Source: Micromonospora pisi (lineage in GTDB: Bacteria > Actinomycetota > Actinomycetes > Mycobacteriales > Micromonosporaceae). Taken from it: DNA of 64,000 nt. The stretch spans positions 4,836,001 through 4,900,000 of the forward strand of contig NZ_RBKT01000001.1 of NCBI RefSeq assembly GCF_003633685.1, in the 5' to 3' direction. Each line of letters starts with the position of its first letter. The stretch's first letter is position 1. Shown one piece after another: positions 17,165 to 24,262 of this stretch. A program made the position numbers and the translations under genes. Below the pieces are notes generated by a model. The model did not search any database, was not told where the DNA came from, and worked only from the letters and a program-made list of their open reading frames with translations.

Positions 17165-17358
17165 CTCCGGTATCCGTTGCGCCGGGCGAGGTCGTAGCCG
17201 AGTCGCTGGCCGTACGTGATGACGTGCTGCCGGTGCACCGCCGTTGGCTCGTTCGCCCAGGACGGGAGAGGTGGCGGCGGCGGTGCCGGGGGTGGCGGGG
17301 GCGGACTCGGCGCGAGCAGGCGCAGGATGAGGTCCCACCAGATCTGGACGACGAACAT
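17161..17358 (-). CDS. Small proline-rich protein, first gene of a small-protein operon
   Basis: 65 residues. A short hydrophobic start (MFVVQIWWDLILRLL) could be a membrane helix. A run of ~16 residues that is almost all Pro follows, then a basic C-terminus (YDLARRNGYRR). GAAAGGA lies 5 nt before the ATG. The product could anchor or scaffold the two following proteins. It faces the XRE gene across 227 nt with a strong hairpin. Confidence 0.68.
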   Translation of the reverse strand: MFVVQIWWDLILRLLAPSPPPPPPAPPPPPLPSWANEPTAVHRQHVITYGQRLGYDLARRNGYRR

Positions 17359-17382
17359 CGCATTCCTTTCGGTGTTTGGAAT

Positions 17383-17420
17383 GCGGGGCCGTCCCGTTCG
17401 GGAAGGCGGGACGGCCCCGC
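17383..17420. terminator. 14-bp-arm hairpin between the small-protein operon and the XRE gene
   Basis: Arms GCGGGGCCGTCCCG and complement around a 10-nt loop. It lies 25 nt upstream of the minus-strand operon start, so it could be an attenuator in that leader or a barrier to read-through between divergent units. Confidence 0.6.
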
Positions 17421-17504
17421 GCAACTTCCGCCCGTCCTTGCCGGTGGATTCGAACGAAAGCGCTTCCTCTCCACCCTGGACTATCGACGTGCATTAAAGG
17501 AATA

Positions 17505-17544
17505 TGTTCACCGAACACTAAGGACGCACCATCTCGGATGCGTC
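17505..17544. promoter_or_regulatory. Two small dyads in the XRE promoter region
   Basis: TGTTC-ACC-GAACA at 17505-17517 and GACGCA-N10-TGCGTC at 17523-17544, 42-80 nt before the XRE start. Either may be the autoregulatory operator serving both divergent units. Confidence 0.45.
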
Positions 17545-17585
17545 TCTTTATGTGGGGCGTGGCCTCTTATAAGGAGGAAATACGG

Positions 17586-18407
17586 GTGAATAACCTTCCG
17601 GCACGACTCAAGCAGCTACGCGCAGAGCGCGTGATCACCCAGGACCAGGTGGCCGACGCGATCCAGGTCAGCAATTCCTTGATCGCGGCGTTCGAGACGA
17701 ACCGGCTGGTCCCGCAGTCCGACACCGCCAAAGCTCTGGACGATCATTTCGGCACCGGGGACGAGATCCAGAAAGCATCGGCCGAGGCTCGGAAGAACCG
17801 CCGGCCGACCCCGCCGAGCTGGTTCCTCCCCTGGCAGGGCGTTGAGGAGACGGCGACAACCCTGCGCTACTTCCAGGCGAGTCTGCTTCCCGGCCTGTTG
17901 CAGACTGAGGCTTACGCCCGAGCAGTGTTCGCCAGCACGGGGCTGCTCTCCGACGAGGAGGTGGAGAGCCGGGTCGCCCTCCGGATGGAGCGGCAACTCG
18001 CGATCCTCGACCGGAAGGATCGCCCCACCTGCGTCTTCTTCCTCGATGCCGCCACCCTCCGGTGCGGGCCTCCGAAGATCGCCAAGGACCAACTGCTGCA
18101 ATTGGCGGACATTGGCGCCAGGCCGAACATCTTCGTGCACGTCATCCCCGACTCCGCCGGGTTGCACGCGGGCCTTAGCGGTACCTTCGCTTTGGCCACC
18201 ATCGAGGCCGGAAACATGGTTGGTCTGCTGGGGGACTTCTATGAAGATCGAGTGGTACCGGAGCCAACCCGCGTGACCGGCCTGGACCGGACGTGGCAGG
18301 CTATAGGTGCGGTCGCGCTTCCGTGTGGCCAGTCAAGAGACCTTATTCTGAGGTTGGTGAATGATCATGACGACTCAGTGGCCGACCTGGCGCAAGTCCA
18401 GTCGTAG
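17586..18407 (+). CDS. XRE-family regulator with DUF5753 sensor domain
   Basis: 273 residues. Residues ~5-55 form a helix-turn-helix (LKQLRAERVITQDQVADAIQ, then VSNSLIAAFET). The rest is DUF5753 (SLLPGLLQTEAYARAVF, RMERQLAI, then PDSAGLHAGLSGTF). These proteins pair with a DUF397 partner encoded just downstream, as in the WhiJ/AbaA-type developmental loci of Streptomyces. AAGGAGG sits 8 nt before the GTG. The end overlaps the DUF397 gene by 47 nt in another frame. The last ~55 codons are duplicated at 18787-18953. Confidence 0.93.
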   Translation: MNNLPARLKQLRAERVITQDQVADAIQVSNSLIAAFETNRLVPQSDTAKALDDHFGTGDEIQKASAEARKNRRPTPPSWFLPWQGVEETATTLRYFQASLLPGLLQTEAYARAVFASTGLLSDEEVESRVALRMERQLAILDRKDRPTCVFFLDAATLRCGPPKIAKDQLLQLADIGARPNIFVHVIPDSAGLHAGLSGTFALATIEAGNMVGLLGDFYEDRVVPEPTRVTGLDRTWQAIGAVALPCGQSRDLILRLVNDHDDSVADLAQVQS

Positions 18408-18555
18408 TGGCCAGAACGGCGGAAACTGCGTGGAGGTCGCCGACAACCTCCCCGGTCGCGTCCTCGTCCGCGACAGCAAGGACCAGTCCGGCCCGACGCT
18501 GACCTTCCAACCGGAGGCGTGGCGCGACTTCGTCAACCTGGCGAAGCGCGGATAG
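18361..18555 (+). CDS. DUF397 protein, copy 1
   Basis: 64 residues with the family pattern WRKSSRSGQNGGNCVEVA, VLVRDSKD and FQPEAWRDFVNLAK. DUF397 proteins act as partners or antagonists of the neighbouring XRE regulator. It overlaps that gene's 3' end and ends before a hairpin terminator. TGAGG lies before the ATG at 18361; a second ATG at 18367 is possible. A close paralogue is at 18907-19098. Confidence 0.92.
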   Translation: MIMTTQWPTWRKSSRSGQNGGNCVEVADNLPGRVLVRDSKDQSGPTLTFQPEAWRDFVNLAKRG

Positions 18556-18585
18556 CCCGTCCCGACACACCCCTCCCGAAACGCT

Positions 18586-18617
18586 GCGAAGCCCCGACCA
18601 TTCGGCCGGGGCTTCGC
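18586..18617 (+). terminator. Terminator after DUF397 copy 1
   Basis: 11-bp arms (GCGAAGCCCCG and complement) with a 10-nt loop, 30 nt past the stop; no T-tract. Confidence 0.75.
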
Positions 18618-18642
18618 CGTATCTTGTGGATCCGTCGAGCTG

Positions 18643-18772
18643 CTCAGCGCAGGGTGATCGGTGGCTCGGCGAGCCGGAGGCGCAGCGGCTGCGCCGGGAC
18701 CAGCCACGGACTGTCCGGTCGGTCGTCCGGTCCCACCCGCCACTGACGGGACACCGTGTCCACCGCCACCGG
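18643..18772 (-). pseudogene. Relic of the 3' end of the metallophosphoesterase gene
   Basis: About 94% identical, with no gaps, to 21017-21146, the last 130 bp of the membrane phosphoesterase gene, in the same orientation and ending at its stop codon. Nothing else of that gene is present. It separates the two XRE-tail/DUF397 copies and forms, with 21017-21146, a direct repeat around a 2.2-kb accessory segment. Confidence 0.88.
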
Positions 18773-18786
18773 GTCAATCATCTTCG

Positions 18787-18953
18787 ATGAAGATCGAGTG
18801 GTGGTGGATTCATCTCGTGTGACCGGCCTGGACCGGACGTGGCAGGCTATAGCGGCGGTCGCGCTACCGTGCGACCAGTCAACGGACCTCCTCCTGAGGT
18901 TGGTGAATGATCATGACGACTCAGTGGCCGACCTGGCGCAAGTCCAGCCGTAG
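18787..18953 (+). pseudogene. Relic of the XRE/DUF5753 3' end
   Basis: Repeats 18241-18407 in frame (EDRVV, RVTGLDRTWQAI, LRLVNDHDDSVADLAQVQ), with divergence after the first residues. The helix-turn-helix part is missing, so this is a truncated duplicate. It still overlaps the second DUF397 gene exactly as the intact gene overlaps the first. Confidence 0.85.
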
Positions 18954-19098
18954 CGGCCAGAACGGCGGGGACTGTGTGGAGGTTGCCGACAACCTCCCCG
19001 GTCGCGTCCTCGTCCGCGACAGCAAGGACCAGTCCGGCCCGACGCTGACCTTCGAGCCGCAGGCGTGGCGCGACTTCGTCAACCTGGCGAAGCGGTAG
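18907..19098 (+). CDS. DUF397 protein, copy 2
   Basis: 63 residues, differing from copy 1 at a few positions (NGGDCVEVA; FEPQAWRDF). The frame is intact, so it is probably functional even though the XRE gene before it is reduced to a tail. It has the same upstream GAGG site and is followed by its own terminator. It arose by duplication with the XRE tail (offset 546 nt). Confidence 0.9.
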   Translation: MIMTTQWPTWRKSSRSGQNGGDCVEVADNLPGRVLVRDSKDQSGPTLTFEPQAWRDFVNLAKR

Positions 19099-19125
19099 TC
19101 CGTCCGGCACACTCCTCGAACCGCA

Positions 19126-19155
19126 CAAAGCCCCGACCGGATGGTCGGGGCTTTG
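19126..19155 (+). terminator. Terminator after DUF397 copy 2
   Basis: 13-bp perfect arms (CAAAGCCCCGACC and complement) with a 4-nt loop. Confidence 0.85.
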
Positions 19156-19172
19156 CCGTATCCGGGGCTGGG

Positions 19173-19190
19173 ACTCCAGCCGGGGTTCGG
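19173..19190. repeat. 18-bp direct repeat, left copy
   Basis: ACTCCAGCCGGGGTTCGG, identical to 19752-19769. The two copies bracket the P-loop kinase gene. Confidence 0.85.
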
Positions 19191-19229
19191 TATGTCGACC
19201 TGGTGGAGTTGGGGTGTGGTTCGGGCCGG

Positions 19230-19235
19230 TAGCGT
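19230..19235 (+). promoter_or_regulatory. Candidate -10 box (TAGCGT), leaderless kinase gene
   Basis: 7 nt before the ATG at 19243; no Shine-Dalgarno site is seen. Confidence 0.45.
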
Positions 19236-19242
19236 TGCCCCG

Positions 19243-19746
19243 ATGTCGAAGATCCTGGTAACCGGCATGTCGGGAACGGGCAAGTCGTCGGCGCTCGCCG
19301 AACTTGGCCGACGCGGTTATCGCGTCGTGGACACCGATGATCCGGGCTGGCGCGAGTATCGCGAGTATGTCGAGCCCTCTGACCAGGTGCACCGCGGGGA
19401 GTGGCTCTGGGTCGAGGAAAGGATCACCGGGCTGCTGGATTCCGATGACGGTCGCTCACTCTTCGTTCAGGGGTGCGTCAGGAACCAGTCGAGGTTCTAT
19501 CACCGTTTCGACGCGGTCGTCCTGCTCAGCGCCCCTGCTGACGTGATCCTTGACCGGGTCGCGCGCAGAACGACAAACGAGTACGGCAAGACTCCGGTGG
19601 AACGAGCGATGATCCTGGATGACCTCGCCCAGGTTGAGCCGCTGCTCAGAGCGACCTGCACGCACGAGCTGGATGCCAGCCGACCGCTCGATGTAGTCGT
19701 CGCCGACTTGATCGCGATCGCGTCGCACCCGATGACGACGTCCTAG
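19243..19746 (+). CDS. P-loop kinase-like protein (AAA/shikimate-kinase-like)
   Basis: 167 residues. Starts directly with a beta strand and Walker A (ILVTGMSGTGKSSAL), followed by DTDDPGW, which fits a small-molecule kinase fold, and LLSAPADVILDRVARR, which fits the LID/adenine region. No substrate can be named. The gene is monocistronic, probably leaderless, and bracketed by an 18-bp direct repeat, which suggests it arrived as a unit. Confidence 0.82.
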   Translation: MSKILVTGMSGTGKSSALAELGRRGYRVVDTDDPGWREYREYVEPSDQVHRGEWLWVEERITGLLDSDDGRSLFVQGCVRNQSRFYHRFDAVVLLSAPADVILDRVARRTTNEYGKTPVERAMILDDLAQVEPLLRATCTHELDASRPLDVVVADLIAIASHPMTTS

Positions 19747-19751
19747 CGAAC

Positions 19752-19769
19752 ACTCCAGCCGGGGTTCGG
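19752..19769. repeat. 18-bp direct repeat, right copy
   Basis: Identical to 19173-19190; begins 5 nt after the kinase stop. Confidence 0.85.
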
Positions 19770-19796
19770 CGGCCACGAACCGAGTCGCCGGCTGCC

Positions 19797-20153
19797 TCAG
19801 GGCAGCGGGACGACGTAGGAGTCGACGCGGGCGATGAGCCCGTCGCGGAAAGTGAACAGGTCGTTGAAGGCGAAGCGGAACGGCCCGTGCTCGACGCTGA
19901 CGCCGTGGCCCTCGCCCGTGGTGACGACGACCGGGCCGTCCTCGTGGACACGCTGGACGTCGAGCTGAGGGCTGCCGGTGAACGCCGGATTCTCGATCTC
20001 CCCGTCGAACTCCGCTTTGCCGTGGGTGGTCCGATGGCCGTGGATCACCCACTCGACGTCGTCGGTGAGGGTCGCGAGGATGCGCGGGTGGTCACTCGTC
20101 CGGAATCCGGCGAAGTATTCCGCGACGAGGTCGCGTTGGGTCGTCTGGGTCAT
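19797..20153 (-). CDS. NTF2-like (SnoaL-type) protein
   Basis: 118 residues. LVAEYFAGFRTSDHPRI, LTDDVEWVIHGH and FTFRDGLIARVDSYV are typical of the SnoaL-like/NTF2 cone fold, used by isomerases, cyclases and many uncharacterised proteins. It is the last gene of an ArsR/SRPBCC/NTF2 operon, with its ATG overlapping the upstream stop (ATGA). Activity unknown. Confidence 0.87.
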   Translation of the reverse strand: MTQTTQRDLVAEYFAGFRTSDHPRILATLTDDVEWVIHGHRTTHGKAEFDGEIENPAFTGSPQLDVQRVHEDGPVVVTTGEGHGVSVEHGPFRFAFNDLFTFRDGLIARVDSYVVPLP

Positions 20154-20611
20154 GGCGCTCCCTGTTCTGGTGTGGCCTGGTGTCGTAGGTGTGCGTCGAG
20201 GGCGTCGAGGATCGAGGTGAGCCCGTCGGCTGCCTGATCCGTCCGCAGCTCACGGGGGAGCCGACGCTGGTGGACGGTGAGGTTCGTGCCGTCGTCCGCG
20301 GGAGAGATGGTGACGGTCGTACGGAGGCCGGTGACGGGTTCGTCGAAGACCAGCTCGTGCGGTGCGGCGATGCTCACGTAGACGAACCGGAGCCGGCGGG
20401 TCGCGCCGTCCGGCGCGCGGGTGTCGAGCGCGAACTCTCCGCCGGGACGCAGGTCGACGGTCACGGACTCAGCGGGCACGGTGGCGTGCGAGCCGCCCCA
20501 GAACGCCGCGATGCTCGCCGGCTGGATGAAGGCGGCCCAGACGCGTTCGGGTTCCGCCGAGAGATGGCGCTCGGCGATCAGTTCGTCGCCACGGAGCTTC
20601 GCTCTGGTCAA
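20150..20611 (-). CDS. SRPBCC/AHSA1-family protein
   Basis: 153 residues. AERHLSAEPERVWAAFIQPASIAAFWG, RPGGEFALD and the terminal HLRHQ pattern fit the activator-of-Hsp90-like START fold. Such genes are commonly coupled to an ArsR regulator, as here, with 4-nt overlaps on both sides. Ligand unknown. Confidence 0.9.
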   Translation of the reverse strand: MTRAKLRGDELIAERHLSAEPERVWAAFIQPASIAAFWGGSHATVPAESVTVDLRPGGEFALDTRAPDGATRRLRFVYVSIAAPHELVFDEPVTGLRTTVTISPADDGTNLTVHQRRLPRELRTDQAADGLTSILDALDAHLRHQATPEQGAP

Positions 20612-20955
20612 CGGGCTGCCCCATCCTCGGTGAGGTGCTGTTCGAGGGCGTCGAGCCGGTCGTCCCAGGCGCGGCGCTGGTCGTCGATCCAGGTGCCGAG
20701 CAGCGAGAGCTGGTCGACCCTCAGCCGGCAGGGGCGCCTGGTGCCCTCCCGTCGCTGTTCGATCAGGCCGCAGCGTCGTAGGACACCGACGTGGTGGGAA
20801 ATCGCCTGTGGGGTCAGGCCGAATGGTTGAGCGAGCTCTCCCACCGTCGCGTCACTGCGCGTAAGACGAGCCACCAGGGCGCGACGGACCGGGTCTCCGA
20901 GAGCGGCGAACATCGAGTCGAGATCCGGGCCGGGTGCCACGAGTGAGGAGGGCAT
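20608..20955 (-). CDS. ArsR-family transcriptional regulator
   Basis: 115 residues. Winged helix: FAALGDPVRRALVARL, VGELAQPFGLTPQAISHHV and LRRCGLIEQRREG. There is no obvious metal-binding cysteine pair, so it probably senses something other than metals. Leaderless arrangement: TAGGGT 6 nt before the ATG. A GCAAAC-CCTT-GTTTGC dyad just upstream is the likely autoregulatory operator for the three-gene operon. Confidence 0.92.
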   Translation of the reverse strand: MPSSLVAPGPDLDSMFAALGDPVRRALVARLTRSDATVGELAQPFGLTPQAISHHVGVLRRCGLIEQRREGTRRPCRLRVDQLSLLGTWIDDQRRAWDDRLDALEQHLTEDGAAR

Positions 20956-20961
20956 GTCCCC

Positions 20962-20985
20962 ACCCTAATGCAAACCCTTGTTTGC
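20962..20985 (-). promoter_or_regulatory. arsR promoter: -10 box plus operator dyad
   Basis: -10 TAGGGT occupies 20967-20962 on the minus strand, 6 nt before the ATG. A perfect dyad GCAAAC-CCTT-GTTTGC at 20970-20985 lies directly upstream, where bound ArsR would block RNA polymerase. Confidence 0.65.
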
Positions 20986-21017
20986 GCAAGCGATGGTTTG
21001 TGAATGCGTCGGGTGGC

Positions 21018-22772
21018 TCAGCGCAGGGTGATCGGTGGCTCGGCGAGCCGGGCGCGCAGCGGCTGCGCCGGGACCAGCCACGAACTGTCCGGTCGGTCGT
21101 CCGGCCCCACCCGCCACTGGCGGGACACCGTGTCGACCGCAACCGGATAGATGGTCAACGTGCCGCCGGCGGCGAAGTGCAGGCGCAGGAAACTCTTCGC
21201 GTCCTCGATCCCCTGCCCGGCGAAGAGTTCGTTGACGTTCACCCCGAACGCGCCCGCGATCAGCAGGTACGCGGCGGTGAGCTGGCTTGCGACCAGCCCG
21301 GCGACCGGACCGTAGAACAACGCGGCGGTTGCCCCCGGCAGTGGCCACGGCCAGTCCTGGAACGGGAGCTGGAGCCACACCCAGGCACCGCCCGCACCGA
21401 GAGCGATGTGGCCGACACCGTGACCGACGCCGAGCAGGTAGTGCCGGATCTGCCGTTTGCCGCTCGCCGTCGGTGGCTTGGCGAAGAACGCCGCACCGAC
21501 CAGCACGACGACCAGCATGATGACCAGCGGAATGCTGAACAGGCCCTGGTCGGTGGAGCTGGCCCGTTGGGTCGCCACCCCGGCGATGGGCAGCATCAGC
21601 AGGACGTGCAGGGCGCCGAGCAGGGTCACGAACCCCGGGTTGCGGAACGGTAGCCGGCCGAAGATGCCCCAGCCGTAGCGCCGGGAGCGGGCCGGCTCGG
21701 GATAGCGGCCGACGAGGTCGTACTCCCGGCTCTCGCTCGCCCGCCGGGCGACGGTGTCCCGGGGCGGCACCTCGATCCGCTCCGGCAGGTGGTGGGTGGG
21801 GTAGAGGTACGCCCCTCCGCCTCCACAGTGGATGAGCTGCCGCTCCGGGCCGGCGTAGCGGGCGTAGTGGTGCAGGTCGCCGGAGAGGACCAGCGGGACC
21901 CGGGCGCCGGTCGGGGCGAGCACGGTACGGACGAAGTAGTCGACGGACTCGTACGCCTTGGGGTTGTCCACCGCCTTGACCCAGGTCGGCGCCGGCACCG
22001 AGACGATCACCTTGGACTCGGGGCCGAGCTGGGCGGCGGCCTCCTCGAAATAGCGCAACTGCGGATCGTCCAGGTACGTCCCGGACTGCTCGTCCAGGGC
22101 GAAGAGCCACCAGTCCGACGGCAACCGCACGGCGAAGTAGGAGCGGGACTGCGGGGTACGCCACCCACCGATGTCGCTGTCGCGGGAACGGGCGAACAGG
22201 CGCAGGAACGCGGTCAGGCCGTCGTACCAGTCGTGGTTGCCGGGGATGGCGTAGAGCGTCGGGGCGGGACCGTCAGCGGGCGGGCAGGGCAGAGCCGCCT
22301 GGTATGGGCCCTTGAACCGGTTCTCGTACGCCCCACTGCTCGCCGTCGGGTAGACCTGGTCGCCGCCCATCATCAGCATCTGCCCCCGAGGCAGCCGCCG
22401 GTCCTCCAGCACCAGTTCCGGTTGCGCCAGCAGGTACGCCACCGAGTACGTGGCGTTGAACCCGTCGCCCAGGTCGGCCACGAAGTCCATCCACAGCTCG
22501 CCATCGGTGCCCGGCTCCTGGTAGACCCCGCCGGGCAGCGCGTTCTGCAACTCGCGTTTGTCCAGATAGGCGCCGAAGAGCAGGGCCAGCAGCGTACGCA
22601 CACCGGTGCTGATCAGCAGCAGTGGCGCCAGCCAGGGCACGGGAGCGGCCGGGGTGAAGCCGAGTTCCTGTGGGTCGAGGCTGCGTGGTCGGGGCAGCGG
22701 AGCTGGTCGTACGTCGGCGGCTCCGGTCGCGTTCGCGCTCGCTGCCGGTGCCGCTGCCTGTTCGTCGCTCAC
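21018..22772 (-). CDS. Membrane protein with metallophosphoesterase domain
   Basis: 584 residues. An N-terminal helix near residues 46-66 (LLLISTGVRTLLALLFGAYL) is followed by a calcineurin-like phosphoesterase domain: MMGGDQVYP, IPGNHDWYD, VLSGDLHHYARY. At least four more membrane helices form the C-terminal third. Function unknown; perhaps a lipid or envelope phosphatase. GTG start with a TAGGCT box 8 nt upstream, so leaderless. Its last 130 bp are duplicated at 18643-18772. Confidence 0.88.
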   Translation of the reverse strand: MSDEQAAAPAASANATGAADVRPAPLPRPRSLDPQELGFTPAAPVPWLAPLLLISTGVRTLLALLFGAYLDKRELQNALPGGVYQEPGTDGELWMDFVADLGDGFNATYSVAYLLAQPELVLEDRRLPRGQMLMMGGDQVYPTASSGAYENRFKGPYQAALPCPPADGPAPTLYAIPGNHDWYDGLTAFLRLFARSRDSDIGGWRTPQSRSYFAVRLPSDWWLFALDEQSGTYLDDPQLRYFEEAAAQLGPESKVIVSVPAPTWVKAVDNPKAYESVDYFVRTVLAPTGARVPLVLSGDLHHYARYAGPERQLIHCGGGGAYLYPTHHLPERIEVPPRDTVARRASESREYDLVGRYPEPARSRRYGWGIFGRLPFRNPGFVTLLGALHVLLMLPIAGVATQRASSTDQGLFSIPLVIMLVVVLVGAAFFAKPPTASGKRQIRHYLLGVGHGVGHIALGAGGAWVWLQLPFQDWPWPLPGATAALFYGPVAGLVASQLTAAYLLIAGAFGVNVNELFAGQGIEDAKSFLRLHFAAGGTLTIYPVAVDTVSRQWRVGPDDRPDSSWLVPAQPLRARLAEPPITLR

Positions 22773-22780
22773 GCGACGGG

Positions 22781-22786
22781 AGCCTA
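22781..22786 (-). promoter_or_regulatory. Candidate -10 box (TAGGCT), leaderless phosphoesterase gene
   Basis: 8 nt before the GTG at 22772 on the minus strand; sets the start after a Pro/Arg-rich open stretch. Confidence 0.45.
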
Positions 22787-22929
22787 GCGTTGACCCGGGC
22801 CGGACGCTGTCCGATGGCGGACGTTCCGGACGGATTCCGCCGGATAGCTCCAAAGCGTCGCCGCCCAATCGCTTCCTGGGTGGGCGCCGGGGCGGCGACG
22901 CTGGAGCACTGTTGTTTGCCGGAGGTTGG

Positions 22930-23595
22930 TCAGCTGGGGAGCTGGTAGTTGGCGAAGGAGTAGAACCACGTCTGGCCCACCGGTGTCCCTGCCTCACAGT
23001 TCCATACGTGGATCTTCGTGCCGTTTTGACCGCTTGTTGCGGCATCCGCGTCCAGGCACTTGCCACTGTGGTGGTTGTAAAGGTTCGAGGTGTTCGGCAG
23101 CGTCCACCACGCCTGCGCGTCGGCCCCCGGCTGGCAGTCCCACAACTGGACCTTGCCGCCATTTCCGATGTAGGACGTGTCTCCGTCGAGGCACCGCCCG
23201 GTTTCGATGTTCGAGATGACGCGGTACTGCTGCCCCGCGCCGGTCCAATGCACCTTCACCCGCCACATCTGCAACTTCGCGCCGTACTGGCAGTCCCAGA
23301 GCTGGACCTTGGTGCCGTTGCCGTTGGCGGTGTCGCGGTCCGCGTCGAGGCAACGAAAATCGCGCCCGTCCTTGAGGTAGAAGACCTCAGGGTCGGCGAC
23401 GGCGATGCCGGCCTTTCTGGCGTCGGCCGCCGGGACCGGGACGAATCCCAGTTGCCCCTGGTCGATCGCGTTCCCGCTTCCGCTGGAGCTGGGGGCGGGG
23501 GATGCCGTCGCGCTCTGCGCCCCTACGCCGAGGGCCACCGCGACCATCGTGGCGACGAGTGCCACTGCCCGCCTTGTTCTTCCTGATCCAGACAT
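22930..23595 (-). CDS. Secreted ricin-type beta-trefoil lectin
   Basis: 221 residues. Signal peptide of ~32 residues (RTRRAVALVATMVAVALGVG, cleavage near ATASP). One ricin-B trefoil follows with three repeats: CLDADRD...VQLWDCQ, CLDGD...VQLWDCQ and CLDADA...IHVWNCE, each with a Q-x-W-type end. It probably binds galactose-type sugars outside the cell. No catalytic domain, unlike many actinobacterial lectin-hydrolases, so it may be a free lectin. GGAGG lies upstream of ATG 23595. Confidence 0.88.
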   Translation of the reverse strand: MSGSGRTRRAVALVATMVAVALGVGAQSATASPAPSSSGSGNAIDQGQLGFVPVPAADARKAGIAVADPEVFYLKDGRDFRCLDADRDTANGNGTKVQLWDCQYGAKLQMWRVKVHWTGAGQQYRVISNIETGRCLDGDTSYIGNGGKVQLWDCQPGADAQAWWTLPNTSNLYNHHSGKCLDADAATSGQNGTKIHVWNCEAGTPVGQTWFYSFANYQLPS

Positions 23596-23885
23596 GGGGA
23601 AAGCCCCTCCCGTGAACCGATCGAAAGAAATGCCGCCGGTCGTCGGTGGCGGCCGGCGAGCCAGAAAAGATCTTAGAGATGGAAATATTTGGGGGCAACG
23701 ATGTATCTCGTGCCGTGTCACGGCTGTCCGCGCGGCCTTGGCCCGGCGGTGGCTGGCGGACTTGTGGGTGCGACCGCCGCCGCCCGGGTGGCCCCAGTGG
23801 TGGGCAGCGCAACCCCAACCCGACGACCGTAGGGGGAAACCCGTGTGAGGGGTCGGCGGCGCGTACCGTACACTCGACGGGCGTT

Positions 23886-23962
23886 GCCGCCTTAGCTCAG
23901 TCGGCTAGAGCGACGCACTCGTAATGCGTAGGTCGACGGTTCGATTCCGTCAGGCGGCTCCA
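23886..23962 (+). tRNA. tRNA-Thr (anticodon CGT)
   Basis: Full cloverleaf: acceptor GCCGCCT/AGGCGGC, D arm GCTC/GAGC, anticodon stem ACGCA/TGCGT with loop CTCGTAA (anticodon CGT, reads ACG), T arm with TTCGATT. CCA is encoded at 23960-23962. Confidence 0.96.
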
Positions 23963-23966
23963 GGGA

Positions 23967-24004
23967 CGAGGCCCTGACCAGCGGGAACGCTGGTCAGGGC
24001 CTCG
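23967..24004 (+). terminator. Strong terminator after tRNA-Thr
   Basis: 17-bp perfect arms, loop GGAA, followed by a T-rich TATTTGT. Confidence 0.93.
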
Positions 24005-24151
24005 TATTTGTCTATGCGACCTCAATCGCCCTCGAAAACCTCCGATAACGCCCGTAGGCGCTCAGGTCAGACGGGACGGGACACATCGGGCGTCGGTCGC
24101 TGTCTGTCCGCGTCCGGCGCTGGCGCACGCTGTCGAAGCTGCGGTCGGTCA

Positions 24152-24186
24152 CCCGCCACCTGGCGGGGAGTTCCCGCCACCTGGCG
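24152..24186. promoter_or_regulatory. Direct-repeat site upstream of the esterase gene
   Basis: CCCGCCACCTGGCG occurs twice with a 21-bp period (two helical turns), as expected for tandem activator binding. The PucR-like regulator encoded downstream is a candidate. Confidence 0.5.
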
Positions 24187-24220
24187 CTCGATCACACCGA
24201 TCCAGGCCGCCATGCTGGTC

Positions 24221-24246
24221 ACAGCGATCACTCCCGTGATCGCTGT
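24221..24246. promoter_or_regulatory. 26-bp perfect dyad just upstream of the esterase gene
   Basis: ACAGCGATCAC-TCCC-GTGATCGCTGT, ending 5 nt before the ribosome-binding site. It could be a repressor operator or an RNA hairpin that hides the site. Confidence 0.65.
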
Positions 24247-24262
24247 CCATCGGAGGCAACGC

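Noticed and set aside
18343-18777. Minus-strand frame over the DUF397/phosphatase relic
   Set aside because: Out-of-frame reading of the relic and DUF397 region; no start signal or domain.
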